Below, piece by piece: positions 10,441-20,826 of a stretch of 64,000 nt of DNA (the first letter of the stretch is position 1; each line of letters begins with the position of its first letter). The notes below the pieces were generated by a model. That model was not told where the DNA came from. It did no database searches and worked only from the letters and a program-made list of their open reading frames with translations. The stretch lies in the NCBI GenBank assembly GCA_020740775.1, contig JAHEWK010000029.1, positions 62,001 to 126,000 of the forward strand, in the 5' to 3' direction. The position numbers and the translations under genes are program-made. The DNA is from Ilyonectria destructans (lineage: Eukaryota > Ascomycota > Sordariomycetes > Hypocreales > Nectriaceae).

Positions 10441-11487
10441 TCAAAGGTATGGCTTTTTCTCTGTGTGTGAGATAAAGACGCCTGCATAACCACCGTCAAC
10501 AGTAGCCTTATTCACGAGAGCCAAGACCGACTCGACGCTGACGTCTAGCTTGGCAGGTCCTTGGAAGGTGGGTGAATAGTCCTTGAACTTTTGAAACATA
10601 GCCATAGCCAACTTTCCTTCCTCCTCGGTTTCTATCTAAACGTCAGCAAAAAGCACACCATTTTAGTTGTTCAGACGACTACATACCGATCTGCAGACTG
10701 CCGGTGTCTACCGCACCAGGGCAAATTGCCATGACAAGGACGCCCTTCTCACGGTAGACGGCACTGAACTTGGCAACGGCCATATTCAGAGCTGCCTTAC
10801 TCATTGAATAAGCCACGGCTTGATATATATCGGCCTTGAGTGTCATCTCAGTGTCCGAGATACCGGTGGAGATGGCAATCACTTTCTTTGCGCGACCCTT
10901 CAAAATCAGGGGCATGAAAATACTGAATAGGTGGACGGGGCCGATGGTGTTGACTCGGAAGTGTTCAATCAAATCTTCTTCCAGTGCCTTTGGATCCTGG
11001 ATCCTGTGGAAGAATTAGTCTCAAATAACTATACCAGGGACGTTTATCCTCCCACCGAGAACCTACAGAGTATCAAGGCCGACCAAGGCAGTCTTAGCTT
11101 GAAGCGCGGCACAGGCGATGATATAATCAAGGGTGCCGTTTGTTTTCTCCGAAACAACTTGGGCTGCTTTCTAGAAACCCTTTGAGTCAGTTTCCACCTC
11201 AGTATGACGGACCACTCGCTCGCTTACCTTCAATGCATCCGGGTCCGTAGTGTCGGCCTGAATAATGTAGATATTGCTCCGTCCGATTTCAGCGGCAACC
11301 TTGGCCTCGACGGCGGCTTTGTTGCGGACGAGCCCGAAGACGGAGTTGGCTGGGTTTTCAGAGAGCTGGCGGAGAAGCTCGAACTACATGACGGATTCTT
11401 TGTATTAGTGATGAGTCTTGTCCATGAAGCAGGATGAGAGCGTACGCCAATGCCACGAGAGACTCCCGAAATCACGTAGGAGGACAT
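10441..11487 (-). CDS. Short-chain dehydrogenase/reductase, 269 aa
   Basis: Five exons on the minus strand: 11446-11487, 11228-11383, 11067-11170, 10687-11003, 10441-10631. The four introns are 55-63 bp with GT/AG ends, and all phases agree. The protein starts MSSYVISGVSRGIGFELL, where SGVSRGIG is the glycine-rich NAD(P)-binding motif of classical SDRs. ADTTDPDAL follows at the acidic-loop position, then IIACAAL in place of NNAG. Next come the catalytic ISTGIS serine and the YSMSK Tyr-Lys pair, and finally CPGAVDT after the active site. Length is normal for the family. It is likely a cytosolic NAD(P)-dependent oxidoreductase; the substrate cannot be inferred. It is divergent from the Zn2Cys6 regulator at 11958, which could control it. 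Confidence 0.9.
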
Positions 11488-11957
11488 TGTAACTGAAATT
11501 TTATCGTGTATAAAAGTGAGATTGATTGACTGTAGGATGATTCTAAGACGTCGTTCTAAGTGTTGACGAACCTGAAAGAGGAGCAATCGTGCGTGTACTT
11601 ATAAGATTTGGACTCATCCTTGGAGTCTTGTATGCTCGCTTTTCGACTTCAAATCTACTCTGCTCTTTGTTGGTATAATGTCAGCGGGTGTGTGACCGGG
11701 GGTCCGCTGTAAACTACACGAAAGTTGCCGTTCTTCTGAATGCAGACGATGCGCGGGCATTAGTAAGCCGAGGTGCGGGAGTAGTGCGGGCTTTATAAGC
11801 GGTTTCTAAGCGGTTTCAGCCGCCCCTTGGAATCCCCCGGCCGGCGCGTTTGTCATCTCGGTGCCAAAGGAGAAAATTGGCAACTTTTTGTGTGAAATGC
11901 TGAACAATTCTCAGCTTACACACTCAAGACGTTGGAGGGAACTTCACTTGGGACGTC
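11488..11957. promoter_or_regulatory. Shared upstream region of the SDR and Zn2Cys6 genes
   Basis: About 470 bp separate the two start codons of this divergent pair. It includes GC-rich stretches (CGGCGCG, CCGCCCC-like) and a repeated 'aagcggttt' around 11795-11815. No specific operator could be assigned. In fungi such an arrangement often links a pathway regulator to its target, which is inference. Confidence 0.4.
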
Positions 11958-13872
11958 ATGCATGTGAATCAGTGCTGGGCTTGCAGAGGTATGCTATTGG
12001 TTCCGGTCCAAGTGACATGTATCGAGGGGGGCTAGTTACTGACGCGCGACAGACTCCAGAGCAGTGTGCAATCGCGTCCGCCCCCGTTGTGCCAGGTGCG
12101 CTCGGTCGAATGGGCCATGTCATTATGGGTTGCGGCTGTCGTGGCCAAAGGGTATCAACAAGAAGCGGAGCTTGACCCATTCCGTGCACGATGTAGTTGG
12201 CACTGCAAAACGTTTCTCCCAGACGAGCTTTGTCAATGCGACGTCATGGGATATCCAGCTCCATGACTACCTGCGGATGAATCAAGGTTTTACTCCCTCA
12301 CGGACTTTGCCTGTCACTAAGCTAATACTCCAGCGAATAGGATTTGTTAGTCATACGGGATATGTCTTTCAAAGACTCGATCCGCCGATGGCCCTATCAT
12401 GGCTCCCAACCAACCTAGGTTATGAGGACCGAGAACTTATTGATCACTGTAAATATAATACTACTTGTAAAATCTTGCCAAGCTAACACGTGCAGTTATT
12501 TGTACGGCGTCGTCCACCCTGGCCATTTTCGAATCGGACAAGAACGAGTTCTTGAGCCTTTTGTTGCGTCTAGCTCTGTCAGATAGTTCACCGTCTTCTG
12601 TGGCGGTGTTACAATCGGCGTTGGCGCTTTCGTCGTTCCACCGGCATGGTCTGCAAGCATCGGTTTTTCGGTTCAAGGCGCGCGCTCTACGCACACTGAT
12701 CATATCTAGCAAACACTGTGTTGAAAGTCCCACGATCTTCCAACATATTGCGGCGAATATGATACTGTGCCACCTTGAGGTATGTTCAAGCATGGGTCTA
12801 TGTCTTCTTTCGAACAACCACTCACCAGCGCTTCAGATGCTCGGAATGCCAAATACATTATCCCTATGGTTCTGTAAGTGACGTTTGGTCTATTTATTTC
12901 TACTTGCCCCGCCTAGAACGATAAATCTGGTCTACGGTGTTAGTTCTTCTGCTGCCTTTTCATGGAATGGGTGGCCTGATTCTTCAAGGGCATTGCTAAA
13001 CTGGATTCTAAATTCTAGGCCATTTGAGTGAAGCTAGAACTTTGATCGACAATGCAGGCCTTGACAGCCAAAGTTTTCAAGGCGAAGTTTCCAGACTTCT
13101 AGACTGGGTAGAGTATCATATGGTCATGAGCCGGTTTAGCCACCGACATTGGTATCTAAATGGAGGGTCTACCAGAGGAGTCAGAAATTTCGCATCTGTG
13201 GACCAGGAAACCTGCCACTCACGAAAGGTTAGGCTGAAGAATAGCAAGTTCATACGTGCACGGAATCATTTATCTAATATGAGACAGGTCAAAACAGCAT
13301 CGCACTGTTCACATGAACTTCTTCGGCATTTATATAATATGTTCGACATGATTCGAAAACCAACAGACTCACTATACCACAGCGACGAATACGAAAATTC
13401 CTTGCGTTGCCTCGAAAACAAAATAACCAGTGTTGTCCCGTTAGCACCAAAAGGTATACCTGATACTATGTCCGACTTGAGCACAGCCTGGGTGGCTACA
13501 ATGGATCTTTTGAAGCTAGCCGCTCTAATTTACCTCAAAAGAGCATCGCGGAACTTTTCAGGAACCTCCCCTCAAATTGATGCCATGGTTGAGAAGGCCC
13601 ATGTACTTCTTGACGATCTGGGGACCTTCAATCTGACCTTTCCATTGCTGATTATTGGATGCGAGGCTCGGACAGATGAGCAGAGAATGAGGATTCTCGA
13701 GCATATTGAAAGAGCAATGAGAACCTCGACTTTGAGGAGTTTGCATGGACTGCAGAATATTCTCCATCAGATTTGGGTTCAGGACGACCTTGCTGTTGAT
13801 TATGAGCTCGACTACTTAAAGAAGTTGGACGCTATAATATCTTCTTACCAGATTATGCCAAGTTATGTCTAA
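11958..13872 (+). CDS. Zn2Cys6 (GAL4-type) transcription factor with fungal-specific domain
   Basis: Exon 1 (11958-11988) and exon 2 (12053-12448) together give a perfect zinc cluster: CWACRDSRAVC, six residues, CARC, six residues, C, followed by HYGLRLSWP. Exon 3 (12496-12779) gives ICTASSTLAIFESDKNEF and a helical region typical of Fungal_trans_2 (PF11951). The last exon (about 13019-13872) carries GEVSRLLDWVEYHMVMSRFSHRHW and an alpha-helical C-terminus ending QIMPSYV. Introns 1 and 2 are phase-consistent. Between 12780 and 13018 I could not find one set of splice sites that keeps frame, so that part holds either small exons I misread or a lesion. It should act in the nucleus as a pathway regulator; it is divergent from the SDR gene. 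Confidence 0.8.
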
Positions 13873-14595
13873 TATAGGAAACCCTCAGATTTGGAATATG
13901 ATAGATAATATGAGACCCGTTCTATGTGAGATTTTTTTTCTTTTGGATTCGGCTATGCTTTGTGACAGATCTCTATGAGACTCTTATTTGCTCGTGATAT
14001 CATCCAAGTGTTTTATATTTATTTCCACATTTAGCATTACACCGCGTAGATTCGTCGACAAAGGGACCGTTCGATTTCTTTGGTCCGCTTTCGATTTCGT
14101 CAAAAAGCTCTTTGAGAGCTCGCTCCTGCTCCGCGGACTGAGGAGACATCTTGTAGAGCCAACCACATTGAGCAGGATAGCTAGCCATCGCCTTAGTGTC
14201 GTTCGGGTTGAGACGAGTATGGGAAGAAGAGCTGCGTCGTGACTTTGCCGTGGCCTCAAAGTGAATGGCAGAACAAGGCAAGCGGGGAAGAGGGGCAGGA
14301 CTACGGTCGCACATTACCACATGGGTGACAAAACCATGTACGAAAATGACTGGAGCTATTTCGCACATGGGATTTCGTCGTTTTATATGGGGCTACAGTA
14401 TTGATATGATAGCGCACTGTTTTCAATGTAGCAGAGCTGATGCCATACCAAGCGGTACTGATGCCATTCCATCGGCGCCGAAGCTCCGATAATGCCGGTT
14501 CAGAGGGGGCGGGATATTGCAGCTGGAAGCCTTGGAAGGAGGTATGAACTCCAACCTCTACCACGATCTCAAACCCCTGGTCTGCGTCTCGCACA
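13873..14595. other. Left flank of the integrase-type element
   Basis: No confident gene. A minus-strand frame at 14000-14263 (SHTRLNPNDTKAMASYPAQCGW, then AEQERALKELFDEIESG) looks protein-like but matches nothing I know. The left end of the transposon starting with the gene at 14596 should lie in here, but I did not find its terminal repeat. Confidence 0.35.
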
Positions 14596-16203
14596 ATGCC
14601 GAGGCCCCGTAAGGACTTAGAGCGCGTCAAGGACTGGATCCTCGAGCAGCGGCGAGAAGGACTATCCATTGACACTATATGTGCCCATCTCCGCGACGAT
14701 GGGCACGTACTCGACGTCAGAACCCTGAAAAGGAGGTTAGCGGAATGGGGTGCCCAGGAGTACTCCCCCCTTCACTCAAAGATTGATACCAACACCTTCA
14801 TCGAGCTGATCAAAGGCTACTTCTACCGATACGGATATAGCGACACTTCCATCGTCCGTGATCTCAAGCGACGCGGCTTCGAGATCTCCGAGCGGACTGT
14901 ACAGGAGTATCGTCTGAAGTACGGCATGAAGTGGCGCTTCCGAGATCTGGCTGAACGACAGGAGCCGGCGTCCTTGTCGGCCAGAATACCTTACATCGCG
15001 AGTACCAAACGAACCTAGAGTGGACGAAGCGGGTCGAACAAAGACGCCTTGCTGATTGGAAGCACCGGAAGAACTTCCAGGTTCCTGGGCCAAACTTTAT
15101 GTGGTCTCTCGATGGGTACGAGAAGCTCAAGAACTTCGGCTTCTCTATCTACGCCTGTATCGACACGTACTCGAGAGCCATCATCTGGATATATGTCGGC
15201 AGGGGGAACATGACTGCGCTGAGTTCACTCAAACAGTTTCTACGGACCGTGTCGTACTCAGGGGTCCGCCTCCTTTTCACTCGCTCGGATCATGGTATCG
15301 AGACTCCTCTTTGGGCCGGAGCGCAGGCGATTCTCGCCGACCTTGATCAGACAGAGTTTCGGTATACCACCGAGGATAACGACCAACGAGTCCACAGGCA
15401 GGGAGCGAGACTGAGCTCCTGTCATATCTGGGGCCCAAGCACATCGAACCAACGGATCGAGTCTTGGTGGGAAAAGCTACTCAAAGGTGTCAGTCAGCGC
15501 TGGATCCAGCGCTGGATCGCGTTCTCACACGAGCTGATTGATAGCGGCCTCTTCCAACCAAACCGTCTTGCTCACCAGATCGCGGTGTATGCTCTCTATG
15601 GACCCATGATCCGTCAAGAGGTTGCGGACTTCACGGAGATGTGGAACGGCCATCGCATCCGGCCACAGAAGAATAGGGAGCATCTCGTCGCCGGGATCCC
15701 GATGGATCTGTATAATACAAGCGAAGTGGAGAACTGGGCAGTCCATCTAGGGCCTGCGGCTCGAGATGGGCTTGCCCAGATGATGGCCGCTGTCGATTCT
15801 ATCGATATAGACGATCTTCTTGACCCAATAGCAACGGACTGGTGTGATCAACAGCTCCGGGATCTTCAGTTCGATGGTCAGCTAGATGGGGAGCTTGATC
15901 ATAAGCGACCACACCTCGCGATCTACTTACGGCTTAGAGACAAGATTCAGGTTCATCTCGACTGCGGGGCAAGTCCGGTGCTGAGCATCCCAGAGAGTCC
16001 AGTTGGAGGGCAAGAGAGATTCGTGTGTAAAAAAGTACTCTATCGCACTCAAAAGCTAGCTGACAATGCTTTAGCTTCAGCTCCTCGAGCATAACTACCT
16101 TGAGCCTATTAACAATGACCTCTCCGGAACTGAGCTACCTGGCGATATCATTAATAGTGTGGACGAGCTGATGGGGGACCTGGGTCACCTTGAACTAGAA
16201 TAA
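14596..16203 (+). pseudogene. Integrase-type DDE transposase, frameshifted (element 1)
   Basis: The N-terminus MPRPRKDLERVKDWILEQRR...LKRRLAEWG is a Clr5-like helix-turn-helix. A second helical block follows (FIELIKGYFYRYGYSDTSIV). The frame then shifts near 14960-14970 into the one carrying NFMWSLDGYEKLKNFGFSIY. The rve-type catalytic triad is visible: D in WSLDGYEK, D in TRSDHGIETP and E in NQRIESWWEK. An intron at 16023-16074 (GTGTGTAAA...GCTGAC...TTTAG) joins to the last exon LQLLEHNYLEPINND, ending at 16203. The family is a fungal integrase-like DDE transposase and is related to the better-preserved copy at 38523-40245. The single frameshift probably inactivates it. Confidence 0.8.
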
Positions 16204-16206
16204 CTA

Positions 16207-17088
16207 CTATTTCCTCGTCTGTTTACGAGGATGCCGACTACTTGGCCTCCTCGTATCAACTCCTCGGGTTCCAGCAGCGGGACCATGGGCAGTGAAGGCA
16301 GGGCCAGCCGAAAGCTCCTTATCCTCTGCCTCTACCGAGAATGCTGAGCTTATAGAGTCTCGAGCTCGTTTCTGACCCGCGCGGGTCTCGTCCACGTCGC
16401 TAGTAATAACCTCGATCTGGTCTTCTGCGCTAGCTCTCGAAGAGGTAGAACTGGGCTCAGAGAGGGGCTCAAGGAGGGCGAGTTGAACTCGCTCCCGATT
16501 AACAAGGCTGGCTGTACCTTCACCTCGGTCTTGACTAACTCTTTCTTGATTCCCTTCTCCTTTTTGAACGGCTTTACGGCTGACCTCGGTGTCTTGATAT
16601 GACGAGGGGCCGGGACTTGTGGTCGAGGAGGCAATGGCTCATAGAAAACAAGGAAAAGGAGATATCTGCCCTCTGTTTTACTGAAACGAAAAGGGCAGTC
16701 CTCGCCGAAAAAGCTCTGCGACTGTCTGTCTCTCCCAGTCGAGGTCGCTCAGCTCCGTGATACCCTCTTTAATATAGGCGTTCTGAACGAGTCTCTTGTC
16801 GAATTGAAGAACAGAAGAGAGGGCAGGCTTGTCCTTGAACTGCGGGAAGAAGATGCTGTCGAACCAGGAGTGGACAGGTAAAGATGGTTCCTCGTCGACG
16901 AAGGGGCGCAAAGCGACCTTCAGCAGCTCTCTAGCCAAAGACCACTGGGGCTCCTCGTCTTTGTCTAGTATTTCCCATGGGTCAGGCCTCGCAAGGAAGA
17001 CGGTGAGACGCATCGAGATCTTCCGTCTGCTCTTGATTTGGCTCTGTTTAGCCACAGCCTCACCGAGTTGCGACGAGCTTGCCCTCAT
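16207..17088 (-). pseudogene. Convergent partner gene of integrase-type element 1, degenerate
   Basis: The minus strand starts MRASSSQLGEAVAKQS and has a globular part (WSLARELLKVALRPFVDEEP, HSWFDSIFFPQFKDKPALSS), ending GLPFSF near 16680. After a probable intron it continues as a Lys-rich tract (KPFKKEKGIKKELVKTE) and a Ser/acidic tract, and ends with a basic tail SRHPRKQTRK at 16207. At least one frame change is needed near 16480-16500. Its stop codon lies only 3 bp from the transposase stop, tail to tail. The second element in the window has the same layout, so I read this as a second gene of the transposon. Function unknown; the basic ends suggest DNA binding or nuclear entry. Confidence 0.6.
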
Positions 17089-17201
17089 GCCCCTCGCAAT
17101 CCGACTCCGGGTAAGTTTGGCATCTCGATATACAGTGGAGGGCCGCGATGCTGCGAGGATACGGCTAGGGCCGTCTTCCCTGTTGTTGATGCTTGTCCTA
17201 G

Positions 17202-18945
17202 ATGCTCGTCAGTAGTAAATCGTCTTCGAGGGAGGAGACTGCCAACATGTCTGCTTCGGTTTCAGCCGTAGTTTTCTTCGGAACCCCCCATCGCGGGTCG
17301 AACTATACGTCGTCCGGCTTGATGCTTCTGAGACTTTATTCCTTGATAGGATCGCCGTCAAACAAAAAACTGTTATCTGAATTGCAGGATTCAAGCTACC
17401 TCCAACATCTCAACCGAGAGTTCTATCTCATGCTGGATAGCTCAGATATTGATGTCTACAGCATATATGAGACGAAAGCAACGGCCACTTCTGGCATCCT
17501 CGTCACAAAGGATTCAGTATTCCTGGGCCACTCACGAGAGCAGCTGTTTGGTATGGCATCCAACCACATACAGTTGGTCAAGTTTGAATTCAAGCAAGAC
17601 CAGGGATACAGTATAATTTGTTCGGCCGTTGATCGGGTTATCGAGCGTCACAGTCAACAGAGGCCTCTGCTGCCTGCGTCCCCGCTCAAACCTTCTCAGC
17701 CAGCTAGTACATCCGACACCAACGCGACCATTTCGGAGGGCTTGAGCCGTGGAGAGATATTGCCGGTCCGTGTTGGACGAGAGGCGCCACGGGCTTCATT
17801 CGCACGGCCAGGCGCAGACCCGGACTCCATCAGACGAGAGCCGAATGCCCGGTTTGTGTTCGACGCCCTTGTCGACTCAGACTCGGCCGAAACGGGCACG
17901 TGAGTTGTTCCTCTACAATTCCAGCAAGACTGGCGGGCTAAATTAAAGACAGTACCTTTTCGGAAAACTGGTTCAAGGATCTTCGTGACAAAGTTCATCA
18001 GACTACACAAGAGAGACGCAAGGACACAGACCAACGCATCAAAGTTGCGATCATCGACAGCGGAGTGGACAGAGCGCATCCGAAGCTGAAGAAATTCTTT
18101 GACAAGGGCCAAATCACGACAAGGAGCTTCATCGAAGGAGAGCCTGCAACCTCGGATGTGTGCGGTCACGGGACACACATGGTAGACTTGGTGCTCAGGG
18201 TCGCGCCCAGTGCCCAAATCTTCATGGCCAAAGCACTTTTGAGTGGTCAGAGTACAGAGATGGATCGGAACCAGCATCTCATAGCAGAGGTTTGAAGCCT
18301 CCATTTGACTAGTTGCCGCACATCAGTTGATCAACATCCCAGGCTATTCGCTACGCGACGCATACGGAGCACGCCGACATCATATCTATGTCGTGGGGAT
18401 ACCAGAAGGAAATCTCTGTTATAACTAACGCCATCAGGGACGCCTTTCATCATGGAAAGATTCTCCTTGCCTCGGCATCCAACACGGGGTCCCTGTCCAA
18501 GGAGTCAGTGGCCTTTCCCGCCAACCTACGGCAAGTTATATGCATCAATTCCACCGACGGGTACGGGAACCCATCCGAATTCAACCCCAGTCCATCGCCG
18601 GACCGTACCCTTGCAGTCATAGGAGAGGGATTATCCGTCGCCTGTCCTCCCAAGATTGGCGGAGAATTGCGGGTGATACGGGGTACTTCGGCGGCAACCG
18701 CTATCGCTGCGGGTATCGCTACCTTAATCCTCCAGTACTCGAGGGAGAGGGCAAATGCTGGCAAGGCGGTCGAGGCGCCTCATCGACTGAGTCACTGTGA
18801 TGCTATGCGAAAGGTCTTTTACGGTATGGCTAAGGACCGTCAGGGCTATCATATCTTAGTTCCTGCTCTTATATTTCACCAGGACGGCCCCCACCGGCAC
18901 TACCGTATCAGTCAGTGTATCTCTGGGATTTTAGATGCTTTGTAA
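17202..18945 (+). CDS. SesB-like lipase domain fused to subtilisin (S8) protease, 5'-truncated
   Basis: Three exons: 17202-17899, 17953-18289, 18343-18945. Both 53-bp introns keep frame. The first exon holds the rear half of an alpha/beta hydrolase of the SesB/DUF676 type: VVFFGTPHRGSNY, HLNREFYLMLDSSDIDVYSIYE, and VTKDSVFLGHSREQ...NHIQLVKF, which supplies the catalytic His region. The front half with the oxyanion hole and GHSLGG nucleophile is missing; the transposon ends just upstream. Exons 2-3 form a peptidase S8 domain with Asp in AIIDSGVDRAHP, His in GHGTHMVD and Ser in RGTSAATAIAAG. Both domain types serve as N-terminal effectors of fungal NLR-like death proteins; no NB-ARC/NACHT domain follows here. 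No signal peptide, so an intracellular role is likely. ATG at 17247 may be the present start. Confidence 0.8.
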
Positions 18946-18994
18946 ACTATAACAAATAGCTGGAGAATTTAATTGCTTGCTGAATATTTAATTA

Positions 18995-19112
18995 CTCAGT
19001 CAGTCAGTTAGTCAGTCAGTCAGTCAGTCAGTCAGTCAGTCAGTCAGTCAGTCAGTCAGTCAGTCAGTTACTTAGTTAGTTAGTCAGTCAGTCAGTTAGT
19101 CAGTCAGTTAGA
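18995..19112. repeat. Tetranucleotide microsatellite (CAGT)n
   Basis: About 118 bp made of CAGT/TAGT units, nearly perfect in the middle and with TTAG interruptions towards the right end. It sits in AT-rich DNA just after the subtilisin gene. Confidence 0.95.
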
Positions 19113-19240
19113 TAGTTAATTAAAAAGGAAAAAGAAATAGCTGCTAAGAGAGAAATTAAATCTGTATCTAACTTATAATCCAGCTTATATTTAACTCTAA
19201 TATTGGCTAAACTTAAATTGGGTTTAGCTATCTAACTAAT

Positions 19241-19437
19241 TGTAACGGTCTCAAAGTAGTATATTGCAACTAGCTAGGCCACTCTACAGAGTATACCAAA
19301 CTTAAGGAAAGAAGAAGAAGAGAAAGAGAGTAGAGGAGGTCCATCCATAAATATACTCGTCATGGTGGCTTAAAGGTAAAAGTGGGCCACGAAAGGCCGA
19401 GGGTTCCCGAGGCCACCTACGGGCACAGCCCGTTACA
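19241..19437 (+). mobile_element. Solo LTR, family A, copy 1 (197 bp)
   Basis: It starts TGTAACGGTCTC and ends GGGCACAGCCCGTTACA, so the tips form an 8-bp inverted repeat TGTAACGG/CCGTTACA with TG...CA ends. A copy of the same length lies inverted at 33677-33873. The flanks CTAAT and AAAAG differ, so there is no target duplication, which suggests rearrangement after insertion. No internal retrotransposon genes are present. Confidence 0.8.
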
Positions 19438-20096
19438 AAAAGCAGCATCAAGCTATAAGTTAAGGACAGAAGATTTAATATCGTCAGAATTAAAGATCGA
19501 AGATTCGAGGATCCTGTGCTTCCTTGGGCCAGTGTGACAGGCGGTTGGGAACGCTTGGGCTAGCTGGTTGCTAGCAGGGATGCCCAAGGAGAATCCGGAT
19601 GAGGTTAAAAGGGAAGGTCAGGGACTGCACAGGAGAGACATCGTTTTTCACTTCTTCAGAGATTTTTCCTAGAGGTCAGAGAGACCGTAAGGTCTCGAGA
19701 CAGCTAGGGGACCTATTAAATTATTGCCTTTATTTTTGAGAGATTTATCTGAGTCTATTTTGACCGTCACTACGCTCCTTGTCCAATCTCTGTCATTGAC
19801 ACCCCTCAGATATCGGGCTGCCGCAGGCCCCATTGATGCCTTGCCAGCGAGATTTCCTGCGACCGACCCGATATCCCTTCTCATGAGATGCTTCCCTTTC
19901 AGGAGACATAAGCCTCAGATCAATCCGACCTCATACGCGTAATCTGGTGCAGCTTCGCGCTGACCAGCCAAGACGCCTGTGCGACGACCTTCTGTGCATC
20001 TCCCTTGGGGTAAGTTAATGAGTTGGGTGTTGTTTCTGTCCCTTTCTGCTGCTAAACCAGTCAATTGGACATCCGAATAGCTTCATTGAAGCAGAC
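19438..20096. other. Non-coding stretch between LTR and hAT fragment
   Basis: No supported gene. The open frames at 19669-19884 (minus) and 19724-19942 (plus) overlap the same DNA and have no family resemblance. The right part (about 19985-20096) may contain more of the decayed hAT gene that ends at 20097. Confidence 0.4.
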
Positions 20097-20479
20097 TTAC
20101 TTCCGAAGGTGAGATATAGAGGCTGATGTTGCTTTGGCGCCGAATAACTCGGGACTTCCGGCCTCATCACAACGTCGACAAGACCAGAGTGCTGCCTTTA
20201 GCTCCTTACCGTCGCAGTCAAGCTCAACGAGAAATATCCCGTGATTCTGGATCCAGGACGACCTTGTCTTTTTTCGATGTAGCTGCTTCTCAAGGACAAA
20301 GCGGCGTCGATTCCAAGTTGCATTCGGAAGATCTGTGATTTGGGTACCAACCAGCAGAACTGTCTCGAGGGCTCCACCAAGCTGTTCCTCAATGGAACGG
20401 CGTCGCTTAAAGACATCACGGAAGATGTTAGAACTGCCTCGGGCAGTTTGCTGCGATGAAGGGGGTGACGAAGACATTG
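20097..20479 (-). pseudogene. hAT transposase N-terminal fragment, inverted
   Basis: The minus strand gives MSSSPPSSQQTARGSSNIF, a Lys/Arg stretch, then KTRSSWIQNHGIFLVEL and WSCRRCDEA...SISHLRK. The order R-T/S-S-W, W-x-C-x-x-C and a final HL matches the BED-type zinc-finger end of the hAT transposase at 34835 (RTSWVFSH, WRCKHCDRA, KHLM). A 5' splice site follows the last residues (AA|GTAAGTCTG at about 20095), but no convincing second exon was found. It points away from the hAT body at 20827, so it is a separate or inverted piece. Confidence 0.6.
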
Positions 20480-20525
20480 TGACGATGATGAAGAAAAGGA
20501 TAAAGATGACTCTGAATAGCTTCAA

Positions 20526-20826
20526 TCAGGGCAATTGATGAAGGAAGGCAAGTTGGCAGCAAGGGGCCAAAAGCAGCAGCAAAACAACAATAGCAAAAAT
20601 AGCAAAAATAGCAGCAAACGCGTCAACTTTGACGCGGGATGGTTGTTACTGACGGACAAGGGCCTAATTAGGCTAGGCGCTGAGAGGTTGAGCCACAGGT
20701 TGAGCCACTATCTAATTCACTACACGTGACATGCGTGACCTCAATCCTATCCAATTCCCAGTGAGCCCCGAATTGAATTGCCTTGCCTTGCGGGTAGGCC
20801 GAATTGGATTGAATTGATGGCTTGAA
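20526..20826. other. hAT terminal region with short direct repeats
   Basis: Contains a CAGCAAAA-type A-rich tract and repeated motifs GGTTGAGCCAC and GAATTGGATT/AATTGAATTG. Such sub-terminal repeats flank hAT transposase genes. Similar CAACTCAA / GTTGAGT motifs occur at 22500-22640 on the other side of the hAT body. Confidence 0.45.

Noticed and set aside
14000..14368. Lipase front half (PVIFVHGF) for the truncated gene at 17202
   Set aside because: The motif reads on the minus strand while the lipase gene is on the plus strand, and no GHSLGG follows, so it is coincidence.
14884..14956. Intron explaining the frame change in transposase 1 (GTATCG...CGACAG)
   Set aside because: Splicing there leads into a frame with an early stop; a simple frameshift near 14965 fits the family sequence better.
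18995..19112. Telomeric or centromeric repeat
   Set aside because: The CAGT unit is not a fungal telomere repeat (TTAGGG) and the tract is short; it is a simple microsatellite.
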